Shown piece by piece: positions 8,870 through 16,769 of a stretch of DNA of 47,988 bases. The stretch lies in NCBI RefSeq assembly GCF_016742955.1, contig NZ_JABBYC010000037.1:1-47988 (forward strand), given 5' to 3'. The translations under genes and the position numbers were made by a program. Within the stretch, counting starts at the first letter, position 1. The number at the start of each line of letters is the position of its first letter. The notes below the pieces were generated by a model. The model did not search any database and had not been told where the DNA came from. It was given only the letters and a program-made list of their open reading frames with translations. This DNA is from Myceligenerans indicum. GTDB lineage: Bacteria; Actinomycetota; Actinomycetes; Actinomycetales; Cellulomonadaceae.

Positions 8870-9772
8870 TCAGATGGAGCCCGGGCCGCCCGGGTCCTTG
8901 CCGTCCTTGCCGCCGATGTCGCGGCGACGCAGGTATCGCTCGAACTCCCGGGCGATCGCGTCGCCGGACGCCTCGGGCAGTTCCGCGGTGTCCTTGGCCT
9001 CCTCGAGCTGGGCGACGTACTCGGAGATCTCGGAGTCCTCGCTGGCCAGCTCGTCCACGCCCTGCTGCCAGGCCGCGGCGTCGTCGGGCAGGTCGCGCAT
9101 GTCGACGGACTCGCCGAGCAGCTCCTCGATGCGGGTCAGGATCGCCAGCGTCGCCTTGGGCGAGGGCGGGTTGGCCACGTAGTGCGGCACCGCGGCCCAC
9201 AGCGAGACGGACTGCAGGCCGCGTTCGGCGGCCTCGTGCTGCATCACCCCGACGATCCCGGTGGGCCCGGTGTAGGTGTTGGGTTCGATGTCCAGCACCG
9301 CCTGGACGCCCGCACTGTCCGACGTCGCCGTCATCGGGATCGGGCGCGTGTGCGGGACGTCCGCCAGCAGCGCGCCGAGCGTCACGAACGACTCGACACC
9401 GAGGTCTCCCGCGATGCCCAGCACCTCGGCGCAGTACTTGCGCCAGCGCATCGACGGTTCGATGCCGTGCACCAGGACGACCGTGCGCGTGGGCAGATGG
9501 GCCACCCAGACCGACGTCGTCGGCCACGTGATGAACTGCTTGCCGTCGTCGTCGAAGGCGACGGTGGGGCGATTCACCTGGAAGTCGTGGTACTCGTCCG
9601 GGTCCAGGTCGGCGACCTTCTCCGCCCCCCACACCTCGCAGAGGTGTGTGAGCGCACTGGTCGCCGCGCCCCCGGCGTCGTTCCAGCCTTCGAAGGCAGC
9701 CAGGAGCACGGTCCTGCGGACCGTTCGGGACGTCGGGGCCTGCTCGTTCGGCTCGGACTGGGCGTCGGTCAT
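8870..9772 (-). CDS. PAC2 family protein (proteasome assembly chaperone 2-like)
   Basis: This 300-residue protein belongs to the PAC2 family. Typical segments are LLAAFEGWNDAGGAATSAL near the N-terminus, VVLVHGIEPSMRWRKYCAEVL, the conserved LGALLADVPHTRPIP, and VPHYVANPPSPKATLAIL. In archaea and eukaryotes PAC2 proteins relate to proteasome assembly; in actinobacteria the role is not established. A C-terminal charged region ends in RRRDIGGKDGKDPGG. The ATG at 9772 has TAGGGT six nt upstream, and the spacer GGGAGG could also serve as a ribosome site. It is convergent with the acyltransferase, 24 bp apart. It often accompanies mshC in actinobacteria. Confidence 0.9.
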   Translation of the reverse strand: MTDAQSEPNEQAPTSRTVRRTVLLAAFEGWNDAGGAATSALTHLCEVWGAEKVADLDPDEYHDFQVNRPTVAFDDDGKQFITWPTTSVWVAHLPTRTVVLVHGIEPSMRWRKYCAEVLGIAGDLGVESFVTLGALLADVPHTRPIPMTATSDSAGVQAVLDIEPNTYTGPTGIVGVMQHEAAERGLQSVSLWAAVPHYVANPPSPKATLAILTRIEELLGESVDMRDLPDDAAAWQQGVDELASEDSEISEYVAQLEEAKDTAELPEASGDAIAREFERYLRRRDIGGKDGKDPGGPGSI

Positions 9773-9875
9773 CCTCCCACCCTATGGGGTAGGCCTCCCG
9801 CTACCCGAGCGAGTTCGCCCGTGGCGTGGCGCAGCCCGTTCGGAATATCGCCGCTGCTCGGCCGTTGGAACCAGC

Positions 9876-10322
9876 ATGACCAAGCTGCAGGGTGAATACG
9901 TTCCGAGCGCTGCCGGATGGGTGCGCGACCAGGTCGAGGCGTTCGAGGCATCGGGCGGAACCGAGGCCAACACGCTGCGGGGCGGCGGTGACCCGATCGT
10001 GGTGATCACCAACCGTGGTGCGAGGACCGGGAAGATCCGCAAGACCCCGCTGATGCGGGTCGAGAAGGACGGCAGCTACCTGGCGGTCGGGTCGCTGGGG
10101 GGCGCGCCGAAGAACCCGGTCTGGGTGTACAACTTCCGGGCCAACCCCGAGGTCGAGCTCCAGGACGGGGCGGTGCGCAGGGCGTACGTGGCGCGCGAGC
10201 TGTCGGGGGACGAGCGCGCCCGGTGGTGGGACTTCGCGGTGGAGACCTGGTCGACCTACGGCGAGTACCAGAAGAGGACGGACCGCCTGATCCCGTTGTT
10301 CCTCCTGGAGCCGGTGGACTGA
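9876..10322 (+). CDS. deazaflavin (F420)-dependent nitroreductase family protein
   Basis: This 148-residue split-beta-barrel protein is of the Ddn/F420-dependent nitroreductase family. Family hallmarks are VVITNRGARTGKIRKTPLMRVEKDGSYLAVGS (cofactor-phosphate binding in the TGKIRKTPL segment) and NPVWVYNFRANPEVELQ. WW near residue 111 and the C-terminal TDRLIPLFLLEP are also typical. These enzymes use reduced F420 to reduce quinones or unsaturated compounds; the native substrate is unknown. I chose the ATG at 9876 because the family motif starts soon after; the long upstream open frame overlaps the PAC2 gene and is antisense to it. Confidence 0.9.
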   Translation: MTKLQGEYVPSAAGWVRDQVEAFEASGGTEANTLRGGGDPIVVITNRGARTGKIRKTPLMRVEKDGSYLAVGSLGGAPKNPVWVYNFRANPEVELQDGAVRRAYVARELSGDERARWWDFAVETWSTYGEYQKRTDRLIPLFLLEPVD

Positions 10323-10352
10323 CCCGTCTCCCGGAGCCCGGCGCTCCGTGAG

Positions 10353-10376
10353 GTGTCCAGGCCCGTGTCCAGGCCC
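10353..10376. repeat. 12-bp tandem repeat before a terminator
   Basis: Two exact units of GTGTCCAGGCCC (10353-10364 and 10365-10376) are followed by a third start, GTGTCCGGG, which forms the left arm of the next hairpin. Confidence 0.8.
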
Positions 10377-10419
10377 GTGTCCGGGTCGGCGGCCGCAAGG
10401 GGGCCGCCGGCCCGGACAC
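10377..10419. terminator. strong bidirectional terminator between nitroreductase and doxX genes
   Basis: An 18-bp stem pairs 10377-10394 with 10402-10419, with a single G-U wobble, around a 7-nt loop. It lies between two convergent genes. Confidence 0.8.
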
Positions 10420-10470
10420 TGGCAGGACACGGGCCGGGCGCCATGCCCGACGACGCCCGGCCCGGGGGCC

Positions 10471-10869
10471 TCACACCCCCGCGGACACCCGGGCGGCGCC
10501 CCGGGGCCGGACCCTGGCCCGCCCGAGCCGTCCCCACGCGACGAACGCGGCGAGCACGCCGAGCGTGAGGATCGCCGGCAGCCCGGCCCCGCCCGCCACG
10601 ATGACGTCCGTGACGGCCGCAGCGACCATGGTCGTGGTGAGCCCGAGCGCCGCGACCGGTGTCAGGACGGGCAGGATCCTGGTCGCGGCGGGCAGGACGA
10701 GGCCCAGCGCTCCCAGCACCTCCGCCCAGCCCGCGATCTTCAGCAGCACGACCGGGACTCCCGGTGACATCGCCTCCAGGTCGGCCGGGGCGCCCACGAC
10801 CTTCATGCCGCCGAAGAACAGGAACGCCAGCGCCAGCACCGCTGAGACGATCCACACTGCGATCTTCAT
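10471..10869 (-). CDS. DoxX family membrane protein
   Basis: This 132-residue protein has four predicted membrane helices and the DoxX-like pattern FLFFGGMKVVGAP, then LKIAGWAEVLGALGLVLPAATR. DoxX proteins are small membrane proteins linked with thiosulfate or redox stress in some bacteria; no role can be assigned here. The ATG at 10869 is preceded by a good ribosome site, AGGAGAGG, ending 7 nt upstream, which fixes the start over the longer upstream frame. Confidence 0.88.
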   Translation of the reverse strand: MKIAVWIVSAVLALAFLFFGGMKVVGAPADLEAMSPGVPVVLLKIAGWAEVLGALGLVLPAATRILPVLTPVAALGLTTTMVAAAVTDVIVAGGAGLPAILTLGVLAAFVAWGRLGRARVRPRGAARVSAGV

Positions 10870-11218
10870 GTCAGTACCTCTCCTTGCGGGTTCGATGCCG
10901 TGGTCCGCGCACTTCTCACCTCGGTGCGCGTGCGGCTCATGGCCGTCCATGAGGAGTCAAGGCGGGGCACTGGAGGAATAATCCGGGTGAATCCCCATAA
11001 CTTGACCTGAATGTCGGGGCCATGCTTGCGGCAAGTGCATGGAATAGTCAACAGATCGCTGAAAGGGTGTCAAAAGTATTGAGTGGGGAGATCTCCCCTT
11101 GACTTCCACCGCAGGCGGTGGTCACTGTGTGTCTCGGCCCTGACCGGGGTCGAGAGTTTCGCCATCGAGTCATGTCCGGGGCCGGGCTCCGGGCCAGGGG
11201 GCGTGCCGAGTGCTCACG
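10870..11218. other. intergenic region between doxX and the AfsR-like gene
   Basis: This stretch of about 350 bp separates two divergent genes. It is less GC-rich than its surroundings. It holds a single CCGGGTGAAT (10983-10992), the core of the 15-bp array found at 15111-15185. It also holds a near-palindrome ATGCTTGC-G-GCAAGTGCAT (11022-11040). No convincing -35/-10 pair or small gene is seen. Confidence 0.45.
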
Positions 11219-14146
11219 ATGCGGGTCAGGATCCTGGGCTCACCCGAGATCAGCGACGGCGGAGCCTGGCATCCCGTGACGGGCAAGTGCCGCTCCGTGC
11301 TGGGAAGCCTCGTCGCGCGTGCGCCACACCCGGTGACCGTGGCCGGGATCATCGACGACGTCTGGTGCCAGAACGCGCCGGAGTCCGCGCCGACCCAGGT
11401 CTACGGCTACGTCAGCAAACTGCGCCGGCTGCTCGGCGGTCTCGGTTCCGACATCATCCGGCGGCGTGGCGCCGGGTATCTCCTGTCCGCAGGTGAGGTC
11501 GGCGTCGACGCGCAGCGGTTCGAGCGGGAGGTTCACCAGGGCCTGGACACGTTCCGCACGGGCCGGATCAGCGACGCGCGCGACATGCTGTCCGCGGCGC
11601 TCTCGCTGTGGCGGGGCGACCCGTTCGACGGCGCGTCGCCAGGGGCCGCGGCTCAGGCGCTGGCGGTTCGTCTCGAAGACCTGCGGATGACCGCCGTCGA
11701 GCACGTGCTGGAGGCGCGGATCGAGCGTGGCGAGCACGAGGTGGTGGTCGGCGAGCTCCAGGAGCGGGCTCGCCGGCATCCCTTCCGGGAGCAGCTGCGC
11801 CGGCAGCTGCTGGTCGCGCTGTATCGCAGCGGCCGTGAGGCGGAGGCGCTCCTCGAGTACGACCGGCTCCGGCAGACGCTCGCCGACGAGCTCGGCACCG
11901 ACCCGAGCCCGGCGACCCGTGCCGTCCACCAGCAGATCCTCGACCGTGACCTACCTCCTGCGCGGCGACAGGCGACCGCGGTGACCGCGGCCCCGGCGCC
12001 GGCTCGTCCCGTCCGTCAGCTGCCGCCGGGGGTCGCGGACTTCGCCGGACGCTCCGCAGAGCTCCGCACCCTGGAGGCCTACGTCCGCGAGCACGACTGC
12101 GCCGACGCCCCGGCGGTCGTCGTCGTGAGCGGAGCCCCCGGGACCGGGAAGTCCACGATCGTGCTCCGTCTCGCGCGGGCGCTCGGGGACCGGTACCCGG
12201 ACATGCAGCTCCACCTCGATCTCGGCGGGACCTCGGCCGCGCCCAGGGAGCCGGGCGAACTGCTCGCCACCCTGCTGCACGGCCTCGGCCGGTTCGGACA
12301 CCCTCTGCCCGACTCCGTCGAGGCCCGCGCGGCGCTGTTCCGGTCGCTCATGTCCGACCGGCGCACGCTGCTCGTGCTCGACGACGCGGCACACGCCGGT
12401 CAGGTGCGCGCGCTCCTGCCGTCCAACGGGCTGTCGGCCGTCCTCGTCACGAGCCGGAACGGTCTGACCGAGCTGCCCGGCGCCAGGCATCTGCAGCTCG
12501 GCGCGCTCCTGCCGGAGGACGCCGAGGAACTGCTCGCCAGGATCGTCGGCCCCTCCCGGGTCGAGCGCGAACCCGCGGAGGCCCGGGAGATCGTGCGCCT
12601 TTGCGGCTACCTGCCCCTGTCCATCCGGATCGCCGGAGGGAAGCTGCTCAGCCGGCCCTCCTGGCCGCTGCGACAGTTCCTGGCCCGGCTCACGGACGAG
12701 TCACGACGCCTGGCCGAGCTGAGCCTGGGCAGCCTCGACGTACGGGCCAGCGTGGACCTCTCGATCAGGTCGCTGCCGCCCCAGGCCGCCCTGGCCTTCG
12801 ACCTGCTCGGCCTCCTGGGCCCCGACGACCAGCCAGGATGGGTGCTCGGCGCCCTGACGGACCACGCGGACCACGAACCGGTCATGGAGGTGCTTCTCGA
12901 CGGCGGTCTCGTGCAGGCGGTCCGGCACGACGGCGCCGGTCAGGCGCGCTACCGCATGCACGACCTGATCCGGGTGTACGCACGGGAGCGGGCGACGAGA
13001 CGTGGGGCAGAGGTCTGCCGCCCGGCGGCGGACCGGGTGGTGCGCGGCTGGGGGATTCTCGCGAACCGGGCACGGGAAGGACGGCCGCCCAGCCTGTTCG
13101 ATCCGCTCGGCGGCGGATCGGCGGCAGCGGCGGACGACGCCGTCCGTGCCGTCGTCCGACCCGTCGAGACGGTGGTCCGCGACGCGCCCGCGTGGCTCGC
13201 CGCCGAACGGCACGCCCTGCTCGGCGCGGTGCAGCTCGCGCGCGCCTGGGAGCTGGCCGGTCCGGGTGCCCGGCTGGTCGAGGAGCTGGCGCCCCTGTAC
13301 GACCAGCAGGCGCTCTACGACGACTGGCGTGCCGGAGCGCAGTCGATGCTGACCGTTCCGGGCCTGGACCCGATGGCCGAGGGCGCGCTGCGGCGCGGAC
13401 TCGGACAGGTGATGATCTACGCCAACGAGTTCGAGGCCGCGACCGAGCAGCTGCACGGCGCCGAGCGCGCCTATGCCGCGCGGGGCCACCGGCTCGGCGT
13501 GGCGATGTCCCTGGCCGGGCTCGGTACGGTGCACCGGTTCTGCGGCCGGCTCCCCGAGGCGGCCGAGTGCCTGCGCGACGCGCTCGGCCCGGTGGTCGAG
13601 GCGGGCGATCCGCCCCGGGAAGCACTGCTGCGCGGCTCGATCGGGCGGGTGCTCGTCGCCCAGGGCCATCCGGCCGAGGCGCGGCCCTGGTTCGCCGCGG
13701 CGCTCCGGCTCGCCCGGGGGAGCGGCGACAGGCATCGCGAGGCGGTCACCCTGCGGGACCTGGGGCTGCTCGAGCACGACCTGGGCAACCCCCGTCAGGC
13801 GGCGGCGGACCTCGGGCGAGCGCTCGCCGTGTTCCGCGGTCTTGACGACGAACGGTGCACCGCGACGACCCTCCTGCGCTGGGGGGCGATCCTGCTGGAC
13901 GAGAAAGACGCCGCACGCGCCGCCGCCGTGCTGACCGAGGCGGCCGCCGTCTTCCGCAGGATCGGCCTGTGGGACGGCGAGGCGCGGTGCCGGTCACTGC
14001 TCCGGGAGGCCGGTGCGCTCGGGCCTGCCGGCGCGGGGCCGGTGCTCCCGGCGCGGCGAGGTGGAGCCGCGCGGGCCGGCGGGGCTCCTCGACAGGCGCA
14101 GGGCGCGCCCGTCCGGGACGCGCCCTGCGGTCACGGGGTCCGGTGA
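11219..14146 (+). CDS. AfsR/SARP-type STAND transcriptional regulator
   Basis: This is a regulator of about 975 residues with the full AfsR layout. A winged-helix DNA-binding domain (residues 1-95, starting RVRILGSPEISDGG, with TQVYGYVSKLRRLLGG) is followed by a bacterial transcription-activation (BTAD) domain to about residue 245. An NB-ARC ATPase comes next, with Walker A GAPGTGKST near residue 305 and Walker B TLLVLDDAAH. The C-terminus carries tetratricopeptide-like repeats from about residue 720. The ATG at 11219 fits the usual family N-terminus; a GTG at 11210 is an alternative. No biosynthetic gene cluster adjoins it, so its targets are unclear. The convergent secreted-protein gene ends 20 bp downstream. 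Confidence 0.92.
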   Translation: MRVRILGSPEISDGGAWHPVTGKCRSVLGSLVARAPHPVTVAGIIDDVWCQNAPESAPTQVYGYVSKLRRLLGGLGSDIIRRRGAGYLLSAGEVGVDAQRFEREVHQGLDTFRTGRISDARDMLSAALSLWRGDPFDGASPGAAAQALAVRLEDLRMTAVEHVLEARIERGEHEVVVGELQERARRHPFREQLRRQLLVALYRSGREAEALLEYDRLRQTLADELGTDPSPATRAVHQQILDRDLPPARRQATAVTAAPAPARPVRQLPPGVADFAGRSAELRTLEAYVREHDCADAPAVVVVSGAPGTGKSTIVLRLARALGDRYPDMQLHLDLGGTSAAPREPGELLATLLHGLGRFGHPLPDSVEARAALFRSLMSDRRTLLVLDDAAHAGQVRALLPSNGLSAVLVTSRNGLTELPGARHLQLGALLPEDAEELLARIVGPSRVEREPAEAREIVRLCGYLPLSIRIAGGKLLSRPSWPLRQFLARLTDESRRLAELSLGSLDVRASVDLSIRSLPPQAALAFDLLGLLGPDDQPGWVLGALTDHADHEPVMEVLLDGGLVQAVRHDGAGQARYRMHDLIRVYARERATRRGAEVCRPAADRVVRGWGILANRAREGRPPSLFDPLGGGSAAAADDAVRAVVRPVETVVRDAPAWLAAERHALLGAVQLARAWELAGPGARLVEELAPLYDQQALYDDWRAGAQSMLTVPGLDPMAEGALRRGLGQVMIYANEFEAATEQLHGAERAYAARGHRLGVAMSLAGLGTVHRFCGRLPEAAECLRDALGPVVEAGDPPREALLRGSIGRVLVAQGHPAEARPWFAAALRLARGSGDRHREAVTLRDLGLLEHDLGNPRQAAADLGRALAVFRGLDDERCTATTLLRWGAILLDEKDAARAAAVLTEAAAVFRRIGLWDGEARCRSLLREAGALGPAGAGPVLPARRGGAARAGGAPRQAQGAPVRDAPCGHGVR
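14097..14129. terminator. hairpin in the last codons of the AfsR-like gene
   Basis: CGCAGGGCGCG (14097-14107) pairs perfectly with CGCGCCCTGCG (14119-14129) over an 11-nt loop. It lies just before the stop codon, between two convergent genes, so it may terminate both. Confidence 0.6.
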
Positions 14147-14165
14147 GGATCCCGCTGGTGACGGG

Positions 14166-15023
14166 TCAGTGGTTCACCTTGAACCACGGCTGGGCCCAGC
14201 CGAGGTAGTGCTCGCCCCACTTGCTCTCGACCTGGGAGATCGTCGTCCTCGAGATCGTGTTGTAGCCGTTGATGTCGTTGGAGACGAAGTATCCGCCGCC
14301 GATCGAGATCATCACGTGCCCGGCTCCGGTGCTGCCCCCGCTGAAGAAGGCCAGGCCGCCGGCCGGAACCGTCCGGTCGCCCCCGTGCTTGTGCGTGGAC
14401 GGGATCTGGGTCCAGTGGACGTACGCCGTCGACGAGCCGCTGTTGGACCAGCCGTAGGCGTTGGCCACGAACCGGTCGCAGTAGCCGCCCCAGCCCGTCG
14501 ACCCGATGTGGTTCTTGGCCCAGGTGACCGCCCCGGCGCAGGTGCGCGGGTTGTTGAAGCTGTTCTTGCAGCTTCCGGAACTGCGGAACGGCGACACGTC
14601 GTGCGACGCGTTGTTGTTCTTGACGGAGGACTTGAGGTTGCGCTTGGCGCCGGCTCCGACGGCGTCGTACGTCCCGCCGTAGTAGGAGTTGTAGTGCACG
14701 CGCACCGTCTTGCCGGTGCGGTTCCACACGGAGGCCACGTTGTTCTTGATGCACTGGTTGTAGCCGCTGCGGCCGGAGGTGCGGAACACGTAGCAGGTGG
14801 CGGGGTCGGTGCCGTAGTTGCCGAGGTCGGTGGCCGCGTGGTCGGAGATGGACCCGGCATTGTTGCTGTTGTAGTAGAAGCAGATCTCGCCGCTCTCGCA
14901 GACGCCGTTGCGCGCCGTGGCGGCACTGGCCGGGGCCGCGCCGGCGACGCCGACCAGCATGCTGCCGACCAGGGCCAGGGCGATCACGAATGCCCTGCTG
15001 ACGCGACTTCTCACCAGTTCCAT
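14166..15023 (-). CDS. secreted protein: I36-like domain fused to CHAP/NlpC-like peptidase domain
   Basis: This 285-residue exported protein has a clear Sec signal peptide (basic RSRVSR, hydrophobic core, cleavage near APASAA, residue 35). Residues about 38-145 resemble the Cys-rich, crystallin-like fold of peptidase inhibitor family I36 (NGVCESGEICFYYNSN; CIKNNVASVWNRTGKTVRVH). Residues about 160-285 look like a CHAP/NlpC-P60-type cysteine peptidase or amidase: candidate nucleophile Cys182 in GGYCDRFVANAYG, candidate His236 in GAGHVMISIGGG. It may act on cell wall peptidoglycan. The ATG at 15023 has GAGGAG upstream. Domain assignment is by eye; the first domain is the less certain. Confidence 0.75.
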   Translation of the reverse strand: MELVRSRVSRAFVIALALVGSMLVGVAGAAPASAATARNGVCESGEICFYYNSNNAGSISDHAATDLGNYGTDPATCYVFRTSGRSGYNQCIKNNVASVWNRTGKTVRVHYNSYYGGTYDAVGAGAKRNLKSSVKNNNASHDVSPFRSSGSCKNSFNNPRTCAGAVTWAKNHIGSTGWGGYCDRFVANAYGWSNSGSSTAYVHWTQIPSTHKHGGDRTVPAGGLAFFSGGSTGAGHVMISIGGGYFVSNDINGYNTISRTTISQVESKWGEHYLGWAQPWFKVNH

Positions 15024-15499
15024 GGCTGACTCCTCGCTCGTGGTGGGGCGGTCACGAGCGAGCGTGCCCGGGGCGGCTATGCGCCCCCTACATCTGGTCT
15101 ACATCTCGGCCGGGGTGAATCCCGGCCGGGTGAATATCAATGGGGTGAATCTCCACCGGGTGAATTTCTGCGGGGTGAGTCTCTGACAGCAGAGCGCCAT
15201 TCTTCGCAGTCCTCCGGCCAATGATCGGTTGACCGGGAGCAGGGGCGATCGCTACGCTCGTGGAGGTCTGAATCGTCGCCGGCGTTGTCGACATGACAAT
15301 CGCCGCGCGTATTCTGCGGCACCCCCCGTACCGGCGCTGTTGCCACCGGTTTCGGACCGCTTGTTTCCCAGGATCCTCATTCCGTTCGTCGGCCGGCTAC
15401 CCGCGTCACTGTCATTGTGGAGAGGCGTCGGTGGCTTGCTCACCACGATCGAACACGTCCTTTCCACCATGCACGGAACAGCGGAGGAGAGCGCGACGC
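15024..15499. other. 476-bp divergent intergenic region with repeat array
   Basis: Apart from the five-unit 15-bp array, this region shows no gene that I can support. Open frames across the array on both strands read as short pentapeptide-like repeats, but no start, ribosome site or further coding signal backs them. The right part (15290-15490) is moderately AT-richer and presumably carries the promoter of the 15500 gene. Confidence 0.5.
15111..15185. repeat. five-unit 15-bp direct repeat (GGGTGAAT core)
   Basis: Five contiguous 15-bp units start at 15111, 15126, 15141, 15156 and 15171. Each has the core (C/T)(C/G)GGGTGAAT (last unit GGGTGAGT) followed by a variable 5-bp tail. A fixed core with variable tails looks more like binding sites than simple slippage. 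Confidence 0.92.
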
Positions 15500-16621
15500 A
15501 TGGCTGAACCGCAACTCACCCACACGCAACTCTCGGCACTGAGTGGTGATGTCACACAGGCGATGCACACGGCGCACCGAGCCCTCGTGCGCCTCGCCAC
15601 CCCGCTGGCACCGGCGGTGGCGGACCGCATGGAGCAGCTCGCCCGGGAGCACGAGGCGGCCTTCGGCCGCGATCTGGCGCAGCTCAGAGATGCGCTTGAC
15701 CTGGCCAAGGACTATGGGACCGAGATAGATCCCCGGCGCCCCTCGCAAGGAGACCGCCTCTCGCCGCCCGGATACCCGGTCGCGACGCCTGGATTCGACA
15801 CACCACACGACGACCTGCTCGGCTCCCTTCCACGGACGACCGATACGGCGCCGTACGGCAACGCCGGACCGTCCGAGGGGAGCGGTGCCCGTGAACTGGG
15901 CGCTGCGGCCCGTCCGAGCAGCGATCCGCGCGACTGGGTCGGCGGCGCGGCGAGCCAGGATCGCGGCAACGAACCGGACGTCGTCAACCAGGTGGACGAC
16001 AACACGACGCAGCGTCTCTGGTACTTCGACGACGGCGGCTTCATCGAGGAACTGACCACCAAAGAGGGCGGCGTACGCGCCACGACGATTTTTTCCTATG
16101 AAGCGGCGTCCGGCGAACGGTCCGGTGAGACGTCGCTGTACGACCAGGACGGCCTCGTGATTCGCACCACCTTTCGCGCGCGCCAGGACGGCTCGTCCAG
16201 CGGAAGCACGAGAGTGCGCAACGGCGGGACATACACCATCTACATCTGGGACAAGCCCGCGGAGGACCAGCCTGCCGAAGGCCGGACCGAGAAGACCACC
16301 GGCGAGGACGTCAAGAAGGACATCGCGACACTGCCCGGCACCGAAGCCGGATCGGGCTCGGCGCTCGCGCAGGCATTCGCCCGCAGGTTCGACCACTCCA
16401 AGAAGACCGGGGCGCGCGTTCCCACGCTCGTCAATCCGGGCGACCCCGACTACCAGCCCGATGACACCGGTCCACGCCTGAAGCCTGGTCCGGGGCTGGT
16501 CGACGTCCACCGCCCAGCACCTCGCCCCATCAGTCGAGAGCAAGCGGAGCGATGGCAGAAGGAGGTCAAGGACAGGGCCGGCGGGCGCGTCAACCCACCG
16601 GATCCGAACGACCTGCCGTAG
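15500..16621 (+). CDS. hypothetical protein, no recognised family
   Basis: This is a 373-residue protein that I do not recognise. Residues 1-75 look fully helical (LTHTQLSALSGDVTQAMHTA, then DRMEQLAREHEAAFGRDLAQLR). Residues about 75-155 are Pro/Gly/Asp-rich and probably disordered. Residues about 160-245 look beta-rich (LWYFDDGGFIEELTTKEGG, TSLYDQDGLVIRTTF, GGTYTIYIWD), and the tail is Pro-rich. There is no signal peptide or membrane helix. The ATG at 15500 follows GGAGGAG by 12 nt. Base composition is lower in GC than its neighbours (for example TTTTTTCCTATG near 16089), a hint of transfer. It is divergent from the secreted I36/CHAP gene and convergent with the MFS gene. Confidence 0.7.
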   Translation: MAEPQLTHTQLSALSGDVTQAMHTAHRALVRLATPLAPAVADRMEQLAREHEAAFGRDLAQLRDALDLAKDYGTEIDPRRPSQGDRLSPPGYPVATPGFDTPHDDLLGSLPRTTDTAPYGNAGPSEGSGARELGAAARPSSDPRDWVGGAASQDRGNEPDVVNQVDDNTTQRLWYFDDGGFIEELTTKEGGVRATTIFSYEAASGERSGETSLYDQDGLVIRTTFRARQDGSSSGSTRVRNGGTYTIYIWDKPAEDQPAEGRTEKTTGEDVKKDIATLPGTEAGSGSALAQAFARRFDHSKKTGARVPTLVNPGDPDYQPDDTGPRLKPGPGLVDVHRPAPRPISREQAERWQKEVKDRAGGRVNPPDPNDLP

Positions 16622-16682
16622 CGAGCGATCTGCCGCCGTTCCCGGGTCGGCCCCGGCCGCCGGGCGCGGCATGCGAACGCTT

Positions 16683-16722
16683 GCCGAGGTAGTGGGCCGG
16701 CCGTGCGACCGACTACCTCGGC
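16683..16722. terminator. bidirectional terminator hairpin
   Basis: GCCGAGGTAGT (16683-16693) pairs perfectly with ACTACCTCGGC (16712-16722) across an 18-nt loop, between the convergent 15500 gene and the MFS gene. Confidence 0.75.
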
Positions 16723-16769
16723 AACGTCCTCACCGGTTCATCGGGCGGGTGCGTGCCTCGCCCCGTGGT

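Noticed and set aside
11002..11030. TTGACC as -35 of an AfsR-like gene promoter
   Set aside because: No TANNNT-like -10 lies 16-18 nt downstream; the true promoter cannot be placed.
15111..15185. CRISPR array
   Set aside because: Units are contiguous with only 5-bp variable tails, there are no spacers and no cas genes.
14908..15294. Pentapeptide-repeat microproteins on both strands across the 15-bp array
   Set aside because: Any 15-bp repeat gives a five-residue repeat in any open frame; no ribosome site, start context or extra domain supports either frame.
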